A stretch of 10,400 nucleotides of DNA from the NCBI GenBank assembly GCA_934700375.1, contig CAKUXT010000059.1:1-10400 (forward strand), read 5' to 3'. Source of the stretch: an uncultured Bacilli bacterium (GTDB taxonomy: Bacteria > Bacillota_I > Bacilli_A > RFN20 > CAG-288). Positions 1 to 6,497 of the stretch are shown here, one piece after another. Under the pieces are notes generated by a model. The model did no database searches, had not been told where the DNA came from, and was given only the letters and a program-made list of their open reading frames with translations. The stretch's first letter is position 1, and the number at the start of each line of letters is the position of its first letter. Made by a program: the position numbers and the translations under genes.

Positions 1-683
1 TGGCTAAAGCGTTCTTCGGCATGGAGAAACTTACCTCCGGTCATGTATACGCCTATAGCAAGAGACAGCCTACCTTCAAAGAGAAGTGGAGAGCCAATCT
101 TGCCAAGTTAAAGAAGAAACCGGTCGAAGAGATCACGGATATCGTCGAATACGAAATCAAGAATATCGATACAGCCTTGAAGGCATCAATCGGTTATATC
201 TCCAAAGACAGAGACAAAGAGACATTGATTCTTCCTGATTCCATCAAGAACAACCTTTGCATCTCTAATCTTGATAATCTCGCTGTCTTCGGTGTCATCA
301 CACCGAGAAGCGAAAAGAAGTTCGCAGCTGACATCATCGAATCCTTCCATATCAAATGCGCTTCGATGAATCAGACAGTCAAAGAACTCTCTGGCGGAAA
401 CAAACAGAAAGTCAGCTTCGGAAAATGGATTGGAAACAATTCCAAAATATTGGTCTTCGATTCACCGACAAGAGGTGTCGATGTCATGGTCAAAGCGACG
501 ATGTATCAGCTCTTCAATCAGCTGAAGAAGGAAGGATATACGATCCTCATCGTCTCTGAGGAACTTCCGGAACTCATTGGTATGAGCGACAGAATCCTCG
601 TCATGAAAGACGGAAAAATCAATCATGAATTCTTAAGAAGCGAAGATCTGAAAGAAGAAGACATCATCAATTACATGATCTAG
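1..683 (+). CDS. Sugar ABC transporter ATP-binding protein, RbsA/MglA type (3' part only)
   Basis: This is the C-terminal nucleotide-binding domain of a duplicated ABC ATPase that energises import of a monosaccharide or short glycoside. The frame is open from the left edge, where AKAFFG follows directly on the place where the family's degenerate Walker A motif would lie; the first ABC domain is outside the window. Visible motifs are the signature LSGGNKQKV (387-413), the Walker B and D-loop stretch FDSPTRGVD (456-482), and VSEELPELIGMSDRI near the end, which matches RbsA closely. Two positions differ from RbsA: the usual SEDR Q-loop motif reads SKDR, and the Glu after the Walker B Asp is Ser. 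About 35 extra, Lys/Glu-rich residues lie between GHVYAYSK and the Q-loop. Stop TAG overlaps the next gene's ribosome binding site AGGAGGG (682-688), indicating tight coupling. Family assignment is secure; the substrate is not known. Confidence 0.93.
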   Translation, partial: AKAFFGMEKLTSGHVYAYSKRQPTFKEKWRANLAKLKKKPVEEITDIVEYEIKNIDTALKASIGYISKDRDKETLILPDSIKNNLCISNLDNLAVFGVITPRSEKKFAADIIESFHIKCASMNQTVKELSGGNKQKVSFGKWIGNNSKILVFDSPTRGVDVMVKATMYQLFNQLKKEGYTILIVSEELPELIGMSDRILVMKDGKINHEFLRSEDLKEEDIINYMI

Positions 684-692
684 GAGGGAAAA

Positions 693-1685
693 ATGAAAGC
701 AATTGCAAACAATATCAAATCGTTCTTCACTCCTAAGGGATTGAAAGAACATAAAGGAGAGATCATTCAGTGGGGATCCTTGATCCTTGTCGTTGTTCTC
801 TTCTCCATTCTGACGAAGGGAAATATCTTCTCGGCCTATAACCTTAAGACATTGGTCGGACAGATCTCATCCTTGCTTATCATGGCATGCGGTCTTCTCT
901 TTGTCTTCGCATGCGGAAGCTTCGATATCGCAAGCGGAAGCGTAGCTGGCTTATGTTCGCTCATTATGGTCCTTATCGCCAATAAGACAGGACAGCTATG
1001 GATCGGAATCATCGTCTCTATCCTCTTATCCATGATTCTTTATTTCCTTCAGTGCTTCATCTCCGTCAAACTGAAACTCGTTACGACAATCGCCTCCCTT
1101 GCCATCATGTTCTCAGCCAGAGGCGTTATCACTTATGTCTGTTCTCTCTCAGACGGCGTTGTCCATATCGATGACTACAGCATGATTTCCAACTTGAAAT
1201 CCAACTGGGTCCTTCAGCTTGTCATCACATTATTAGTTGTACTTATCACTGGATTCTTATTCAATTATACAAAGATAGGAAAACAGGCAAAAGCTATCGG
1301 AGACAATCCGATATCTGCAAGACAAAGCGGAACCAATGTCAACGGCATCAGATACTTCGCCTATGTCTTGGCCGGATTATTAGTCGGCATCGCCAGCATC
1401 TTCCTGATGGCCAGAAGCGGATCAATCGGAAAGTCGATCGGTTCCGGTATGGAAATGGACATTATGATCGCCATCATCTTAGGAGGCATGAACCTCAATG
1501 GCGGAAGCAAATCCAAGATGTCGGCTGCAGTCATCGGTTCTATCACTTACCGTCTGCTCTCGAATGGCATGACGATGGTAGGTGTTAAAACAAACTACAT
1601 TTCTTTAGTCAAAGGAATCATCTTCTTAGCAATCATTTTCATGACGTTGAGACAAAGCAAAAACGTCAAAGAAATGCCTCGTTAA
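693..1685 (+). CDS. Sugar ABC transporter permease 1, RbsC family (BPD_transp_2)
   Basis: This is an integral membrane permease of 330 residues, close to the usual RbsC length, which pairs with the preceding ATPase. Hydrophobic segments lie roughly at residues 26-42, 57-75, 84-97, 102-125, 172-191, 222-240, 256-268, 275-290 and 303-319. The family signature CGSFDIASGS (74-83) corresponds to the GIDLSVGS motif of RbsC. The cytoplasmic loop YTKIGKQAKAIGDNPISAR (192-210) resembles the ATPase-contacting region of RbsC, and ILGGMNLNGG (262-271) matches the conserved late motif. ATG at 693 is preceded by AGGAGGG with normal spacing and overlaps no alternative better start. It lies between the ATPase and the binding protein, and a second, divergent permease gene follows further down, so the membrane channel is probably a heterodimer. 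Confidence 0.95.
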   Translation: MKAIANNIKSFFTPKGLKEHKGEIIQWGSLILVVVLFSILTKGNIFSAYNLKTLVGQISSLLIMACGLLFVFACGSFDIASGSVAGLCSLIMVLIANKTGQLWIGIIVSILLSMILYFLQCFISVKLKLVTTIASLAIMFSARGVITYVCSLSDGVVHIDDYSMISNLKSNWVLQLVITLLVVLITGFLFNYTKIGKQAKAIGDNPISARQSGTNVNGIRYFAYVLAGLLVGIASIFLMARSGSIGKSIGSGMEMDIMIAIILGGMNLNGGSKSKMSAAVIGSITYRLLSNGMTMVGVKTNYISLVKGIIFLAIIFMTLRQSKNVKEMPR

Positions 1686-1716
1686 ACGAACAATTTCATA
1701 GAAAGGAGAAAAAATC

Positions 1717-2853
1717 ATGAAACGTTCAAAAAATCTTATGTTGAGCTTAGCTGTCTTAGCAGGTGCTTTAGTCGGATGCGGTGGCGGAAACAATGAGAAA
1801 ATCAAGATCGGTGTTGTTATGTATTCCTTCTCCGATGTTCAGGGAAAGACCATCGAGAATTACTGCAAATACCTTTCCAATAACCTTCCTATCGAATTCG
1901 CTTTTGAAGCCACAAACTATCAGGATGACCAGCAGATCACTGCTGTCGAAAACCTCATCTCCGCTGGATGCAAGGGCATCATCTCCGGTTATGACACTTC
2001 TTTAGTCTCCTGCCTTGATACTGCAAAGAATGCAGGCGTCTATTATTCTTTGGCTTTGGATTATTCTTCTGCCACTGACTTCAAGGACAGCCCTGTCAAC
2101 GAATACTTCGTCGGCGGAACTCAGCAGTTCGGCGGTGATCTTGTCGCTTTAGGAAAGGCCTATGCCAAGGCTGCTGTCGATGCTGGATTGAAGGATATCG
2201 GCGGTGTCTCCTTCCCTTCCTGGGCCTTTGTCGAAGGACCGGCATTATATAATGCTTTCAAGGCTGAAGTCACTGCTCTTGATTCCACTGCAAAGGCTGA
2301 AGACCTTGTCCTCTCCACTGGTTTCATGGCTGATGATGTTCAGACAGCAACTAACAAGGTTCTCACCGATACTCCTACAGTCGATAGTATCTTCGGACTT
2401 TCTTCCGGTCTTGACTATGTCTATCCTGTCATCCGTGACAAGAACGTCAAGCTCCTTTCCATGGGCTATGATGATTCCGTCAAGTCTCTCTTCGAGGCCG
2501 GCAAGCTTGTCGCAAGCGGAAACAACAACCACGTTCAGTCCATCGCTTCCTGCGTTGCCAGACTTGTCAACGCTATCGATGGAAAGACCTATAGCGATGC
2601 AACAAGCGGCAAATACAACCAGGACAACATCGTCAACGGTGTTGCAGGCTATCCTGTCATGACCAGTGTTGCTGATGTTGCTGATTACACAACCTATATC
2701 GCTCCTAGTGATATGTCTAATGGCGGCGCTGTCACAGCTGATGAATTGAAGAATGTCATGCTCCGTTACAATGACAAGGCTACCTTAAGTGATCTCAACA
2801 CCCTCACCAACCGCACCATGGCTGAGATCAAGGCTGTCAGAACTTCTAAGTAA
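1717..2853 (+). CDS. Sugar-binding lipoprotein of the ABC transporter (type 1 periplasmic-binding fold)
   Basis: This is the extracytoplasmic receptor that captures the sugar and delivers it to the two permeases. The first 21 residues form a lipoprotein signal: Lys/Arg start, hydrophobic core, and lipobox LVGC with the lipid-modified Cys at residue 21, followed by a Gly/Asn-rich linker. The mature part begins KIKIGVVMYSFSD and continues with alternating strands and helices typical of RbsB-like proteins (PF13407 style): AGCKGIISGYDTS, the hinge-region GVSFPSWAFVEGPALY, and KLLSMGYDDSVKSLFEAG. Its 378 residues are somewhat longer than RbsB, as is common for Gram-positive oligosaccharide or pentose receptors of this class. 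AAAGGAG (1702-1708) sits 8 bases before ATG. The gene is followed by an intercistronic hairpin that may stabilise its mRNA. Ligand identity cannot be read from the sequence. Confidence 0.93.
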   Translation: MKRSKNLMLSLAVLAGALVGCGGGNNEKIKIGVVMYSFSDVQGKTIENYCKYLSNNLPIEFAFEATNYQDDQQITAVENLISAGCKGIISGYDTSLVSCLDTAKNAGVYYSLALDYSSATDFKDSPVNEYFVGGTQQFGGDLVALGKAYAKAAVDAGLKDIGGVSFPSWAFVEGPALYNAFKAEVTALDSTAKAEDLVLSTGFMADDVQTATNKVLTDTPTVDSIFGLSSGLDYVYPVIRDKNVKLLSMGYDDSVKSLFEAGKLVASGNNNHVQSIASCVARLVNAIDGKTYSDATSGKYNQDNIVNGVAGYPVMTSVADVADYTTYIAPSDMSNGGAVTADELKNVMLRYNDKATLSDLNTLTNRTMAEIKAVRTSK

Positions 2854-2864
2854 TTAAACAAAAT

Positions 2865-2884
2865 ATCGCTATCACATTAGCGAT
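2865..2884 (+). promoter_or_regulatory. Intercistronic mRNA hairpin after the binding-protein gene
   Basis: A perfect 7-base-pair inverted repeat (ATCGCTA / TAGCGAT) encloses the 6-base loop TCACAT, 11 bases after the receptor stop codon. No T-run follows, so it is not an intrinsic terminator. Position and form fit a 3' stabilising hairpin or processing barrier that raises receptor mRNA over permease mRNA, as is known for binding-protein genes of other ABC operons. The pentamer GCGAT recurs at 2892-2896, next to the ribosome binding site of the following gene, so the 5' arm has a second possible partner. Function is inferred. Confidence 0.55.
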
Positions 2885-2902
2885 TAGAAAGGCGATTGCA
2901 AT

Positions 2903-3913
2903 ATGAAAGACAAAATATTGAAAACTGGATTAGGCTACCTGAAAAGTCTGATATTCCCTGTTGTTCTCTATGTCATCTTTGCGCTGATTTCCCTCTGTTG
3001 TGGTAAACAGGGCACTTACTTCTCCTCCTATACGACAGGGAAGATATTTCAGGAGTCCGTTTTGGCAACACTTGTCGGCATTGCAATCGCCGTTCCTTTA
3101 AAAGGCGGAAGATGGGACTTTGCAACCGGTACGATTTCAGTCTTAGGCGGAATCATCGGTCTCAATCTCACCATCATGTTAAAGGCTCCGTTGATTGTCG
3201 GAATCATCTTCACGGTCTTCTTCTCGGTGCTTTTGGCTGTTTTAGAGGGACTTCTCTATATCGTTCTCCGCGTTCCGAATATGATCGTCTCCTTAGGTGT
3301 TGTCATGATCTATGAGGCGATGACCAATATTCTCTTCAACGGAAAAGGCGTCAATGTCTTCAACAACACACCTGAATACGCAAATGAACTCCTCAAGCTC
3401 TACAATGCTCCTTGGTGCTATATCCTTTTAGTCCTTGTCATATTGGTCTCTACTTTCCTTCTCTACTATACCCGTTTTGGAGCTGACAATAAGTCGTTAG
3501 GTCTGAATTCGAAGTTGGCTATCAATGCAGGCGTCAAGGAAAAGAAGAACATTCTTCTCACCTATGTCTTCATCGGTGTCCTGTTAGGCTTTGCCGCTAT
3601 CCTCAATGCATCCAAAGGAAAAGTCGAAGCAGCCAGCAACCTCTCCTCTACAAACCTGATGTTCTCCTCTATGGGACCTGTCTTGGTCGGTCTTTTCTTA
3701 GAACAGTATTCTACCCTTCCTTTCGGTGTCTTTGTCGGCGCTTTAGGCTTCAATGTCATCAGTTATGGACTTCAGGCATTAAGCATTGATTCCTCCATTC
3801 AGACAATCATCACTGGTGTTGCCATCGTTCTCATCATGACCTATACGACAAACCAGGAATTATTGAAGAATATCATTCGCAATACGTTCTCATTCAAAAA
3901 GAAGGAAGCATAA
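2903..3913 (+). CDS. Sugar ABC transporter permease 2, RbsC family (BPD_transp_2)
   Basis: This is the second membrane permease, 336 residues, clearly related to but diverged from permease 1. Hydrophobic segments lie roughly at residues 15-33, 53-66, 77-93, 97-122, 127-145, 170-189, 216-235, 255-268, 273-290 and 299-314. The GIDLSVGS-type family motif appears as GGRWDFATGTIS (68-79), an unusual version with Arg-Trp before the Asp. The predicted cytoplasmic contact loop is YTRFGADNKSLGLNSKLAI (189-207). The tail is basic (FKKKEA), consistent with a cytoplasmic C-terminus. ATG at 2903 is chosen for the AAAGG site about 10 bases upstream. The stop codon is only 2 bases before the GH3 start, and the last codons supply that gene's ribosome binding site (AGGAAG, 3903-3908), so translation of transporter and enzyme is coupled. 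Confidence 0.93.
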   Translation: MKDKILKTGLGYLKSLIFPVVLYVIFALISLCCGKQGTYFSSYTTGKIFQESVLATLVGIAIAVPLKGGRWDFATGTISVLGGIIGLNLTIMLKAPLIVGIIFTVFFSVLLAVLEGLLYIVLRVPNMIVSLGVVMIYEAMTNILFNGKGVNVFNNTPEYANELLKLYNAPWCYILLVLVILVSTFLLYYTRFGADNKSLGLNSKLAINAGVKEKKNILLTYVFIGVLLGFAAILNASKGKVEAASNLSSTNLMFSSMGPVLVGLFLEQYSTLPFGVFVGALGFNVISYGLQALSIDSSIQTIITGVAIVLIMTYTTNQELLKNIIRNTFSFKKKEA

Positions 3914-3915
3914 TC

Positions 3916-5610
3916 ATGTCAGATATCAATCTTAAAACCGCACCTTATTTTTTCTCGGACAAACAGATCGAAAAAATCGAAAAAATGATCTCCTCCATGA
4001 CCTTGGAAGAGAAGATCGGACAGCTCTTCTTCGTTGTCGGAAGAGGATTCGATGAAGAATATCTCTCCCATGTCACTAAAGATCTTTATGTCGGCGGCAT
4101 CATGGTCCGCCCTTTGAACAAAGATACAGACCGTGCCATCATCTCCTATGTTCAGAAACATTCCAACATTCCGCTCTTTGTTGCTGCTAACTTGGAATCC
4201 GGCGGAGCAGGATGCTGCTCTGAAGGAACCAATGTCGCAACGAACATGATGATCGGTGCGACAAATGATCCTCATAACGCTTATGAGTTAGGGAGAATCT
4301 GTTCTGAAGAAGCCAAGGAGATCGGTGTGAACTTCGCCTTTGCTCCTGTCAGCGACATCGACTACAACTTCAGAAATCCAATCATGAACACAAGAACATT
4401 CGCTTCTTCTGTAAACATGGTCAAAGAATGTGCCACAAACTACATTCTTGCCTCTCAGAAGAACAATGTCATGTGCTCTGCCAAGCACTTCCCTGGAGAC
4501 GGAAGAGATGAAAGAGATCAGCATCTTGTCTCTTCTATCAATGACTTGTCCTGCGAAGAATGGGATAAGAGCTATGGCGCTATTTATGAAAGCGAGATCA
4601 AGGCCGGTGTCTTAGCCTTTATGACAGGACACATCCTTCTTCCTTCCTATAGCAAGAGACTCAATCCTGCTTTAGAGGATAAAGATATCCTTCCTGGTTC
4701 GTTATCCACAGAGCTTCTCAATGGACTATTAAGAGAGAAGCTTGGCTTCAATGGTCTGATATTGACAGATGCCTCCACTATGGCAGGATTCAATATTCCT
4801 TATCCTAGAGATTATGCTGTTCCTTATTCCATCAAGGCCGGCAATGATATGTTCCTCTTCTGCAAGAACCTTGACGAAGATGTCAAGTTCATGAAGAGAG
4901 GATATGAAAGAAATATCATCACGGAAGAGAGACTTCACGATGCGCTTGTTCGTATCCTTGCCACAAAGATGAAGATCGGACTTCTTGATGAAGACTTCTC
5001 TTTCTTAAAACGTGAACCCGTCTTAAGAAAGAAAGAAAACTTAGAAGTCGCTAAGAGAATCGCTTCTGATTCCATCACACTTGTCAAGGAACAGGAAGGA
5101 CTTCTTCCTCTCAATGTCAAGAAGAACAAGAGAATCCTTCTCCACATTCTTGAAAGCGGCGGAAACGCACTCGGCTACTTGAGAACCGAAGTCGGAAATC
5201 AGTTCAAGGCTCTTTTGGAAAAAGAAGGCTTCGAAGTGACTCCGTTTGTCTCAAACGGCACTTACGAAGGACTTCAGGAAGCCTTTGAAAGCGTCAAAGA
5301 GAAGTATGATGCAATCATCTATCTTGCTAACCTTGAAACAAAATCCAATCAGACGACTGTCCGTATCGAATGGACCAATCCGATGGGTGTCAATGTCCCG
5401 ATCTACATCAATTCCATTCCGACCATCTTCATCTCTCTTGCTAACCCCTATCATCTTCTTGATGTTCCTCGCGTAAAGACTTATATCAATACCTATGGAA
5501 TGAATGATTATACACTCACTTGTCTTGTCGATAAACTTTTGGGCCGTGACACTTTCCGCGGAAAGGATCCTGTCGATTCCTTCTGTGGAAAATGGGATAC
5601 CCATTTATAA
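3916..5610 (+). CDS. Cytoplasmic glycoside hydrolase family 3 enzyme, NagZ-like (His acid/base); hydrolase or phosphorylase
   Basis: This 564-residue enzyme attacks beta-glycosidic bonds. There is no signal peptide, so it acts on imported sugar in the cytoplasm. The N-terminal catalytic barrel (about 1-350) opens with MTLEEKIGQLFFV and carries SAKHFPGDGRDERDQH (188-203), where Lys190-His191 match the sugar-binding KH pair and Asp201/His203 match the NagZ catalytic dyad. Asp285 in LILTDASTM is the expected nucleophile. The spacings Arg160 to Lys190 (30) and His191 to His203 (12) agree with those I recall for E. coli NagZ. A second alpha/beta domain (about 365-560) begins ASDSITLVKEQEGLLPLN, as in two-domain Gram-positive GH3 proteins. 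The NagZ DQEGG motif is instead NLESGG (92-97), so the substrate may not be GlcNAc. Alternatives are beta-N-acetylhexosaminidase, beta-glucosidase, or retaining glycoside phosphorylase; the downstream beta-phosphoglucomutase favours the last. Confidence 0.92.
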   Translation: MSDINLKTAPYFFSDKQIEKIEKMISSMTLEEKIGQLFFVVGRGFDEEYLSHVTKDLYVGGIMVRPLNKDTDRAIISYVQKHSNIPLFVAANLESGGAGCCSEGTNVATNMMIGATNDPHNAYELGRICSEEAKEIGVNFAFAPVSDIDYNFRNPIMNTRTFASSVNMVKECATNYILASQKNNVMCSAKHFPGDGRDERDQHLVSSINDLSCEEWDKSYGAIYESEIKAGVLAFMTGHILLPSYSKRLNPALEDKDILPGSLSTELLNGLLREKLGFNGLILTDASTMAGFNIPYPRDYAVPYSIKAGNDMFLFCKNLDEDVKFMKRGYERNIITEERLHDALVRILATKMKIGLLDEDFSFLKREPVLRKKENLEVAKRIASDSITLVKEQEGLLPLNVKKNKRILLHILESGGNALGYLRTEVGNQFKALLEKEGFEVTPFVSNGTYEGLQEAFESVKEKYDAIIYLANLETKSNQTTVRIEWTNPMGVNVPIYINSIPTIFISLANPYHLLDVPRVKTYINTYGMNDYTLTCLVDKLLGRDTFRGKDPVDSFCGKWDTHL

Positions 5611-5629
5611 ATAATGAAAGGAGAAACCT

Positions 5630-6496
5630 ATGATCTGTAATCGTATACCGTTGACTGGCGATGATAGCTATCTTGACACTTATGTTCTTGATGATGGCGA
5701 ATATGACAGAAAAGGAAGAAAGCATCATGCGATGATTGTCTGCCCTGGAGGCGGATATTGCTACTGTTCCAAAAACGAAGGAGAACCTGTTGCCATGTTC
5801 TATCTTCGTCATGGATATCACGCTTTTGTCCTTCATTATGACTGTGGCATTGCTCATCCTTTCCCGACACAGTTAAGACAGCTTGCAGAAGCTTTCTTAT
5901 ACGTCAAAAATCACAAAGAAGAATTCCTAATTGATGAGATCGATGTCGTCGGTTTCTCTGCCGGTGGCAACCTCGCATTGTCCTTAGGCTGCTTCTTTGA
6001 TAAAGACTATGTTCTGAAAGGACATGATGCAAAAGGCACTGACTTAAGACCTGATCATATCATCTTAGGTTATCCTGCCGTCACATTGCATCCCCAGAGA
6101 CCGAAAGGCGTCATGCCTAAAGAGGTTCTTGAACTGATTGAAGCTGGTAAGCTTCCTGATTTCAGAGGACCGACAATCCGTGAGATTCTCTTAGGAAAAG
6201 AGAATCCGAGCGAAGAAGAGCTCGAATCTTTAAACTTCATTCACTATCTTAGAGCTGATATGCCGCCTGTCTTTGCTTTCGGCTCCTATCGTGATTCTGT
6301 CATCCTTCCTTCCGACCTTACTTCCTTGGCATCCAGCCTTGTCGAATTGAAGGTCCCTGTTGAATTGCATCTCTTTGCAAACGGAAACCATGGTGTTTCT
6401 CTTTGCGATGAGACTGTCAAGGATAAGGAAGAAGTCGATGGTCTGAATATGCAGAAGTGGCCTGAGATGTCTTTGGCCTTCATCGAGCAGAACTGA
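5630..6496 (+). CDS. Alpha/beta-hydrolase, probable carbohydrate acetylesterase
   Basis: This 288-residue alpha/beta-hydrolase resembles the acetyl-xylan-esterase and Aes-like carboxylesterase group and has no signal peptide, so it acts inside the cell. The oxyanion-hole motif is CPGGGY (38-43). The nucleophile elbow is GFSAGG with Ser110. The likely acid is Asp222 in GSYRDS, and the base is His254 in NGNHGVSL, within VPVELHLFANGNHG, a stretch very typical of bacterial acetylesterases. The context Y-x-S-D-D of many relatives is replaced by SYRDS, so the acid assignment is less certain than Ser and His. AAAGGAG (5617-5623) precedes ATG at good spacing. It lies between the GH3 and beta-phosphoglucomutase genes, suggesting that it removes O-acetyl groups from the imported glycoside. 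The precise substrate is inferred from context only. Confidence 0.87.
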   Translation: MICNRIPLTGDDSYLDTYVLDDGEYDRKGRKHHAMIVCPGGGYCYCSKNEGEPVAMFYLRHGYHAFVLHYDCGIAHPFPTQLRQLAEAFLYVKNHKEEFLIDEIDVVGFSAGGNLALSLGCFFDKDYVLKGHDAKGTDLRPDHIILGYPAVTLHPQRPKGVMPKEVLELIEAGKLPDFRGPTIREILLGKENPSEEELESLNFIHYLRADMPPVFAFGSYRDSVILPSDLTSLASSLVELKVPVELHLFANGNHGVSLCDETVKDKEEVDGLNMQKWPEMSLAFIEQN

Positions 6497-6497
6497 T

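Noticed and set aside
52..66. Fifteen-base exact match CCTATAGCAAGAGAC, repeated at 4646-4660
   Set aside because: Both copies code for a Tyr-Ser-Lys-Arg stretch with the organism's favoured codons, in unrelated genes 4.6 kb apart; coincidence through codon bias is enough.
2204..2662. Open frame of 152 codons on the + strand inside the binding-protein gene
   Set aside because: It is rich in Ser, Leu and Pro as expected from an out-of-frame reading, and lies wholly inside a well-supported gene.
5516..5857. Open frames on the - strand spanning the GH3-esterase junction
   Set aside because: They lie opposite two secure genes, lack ribosome sites and show no recognisable domain.
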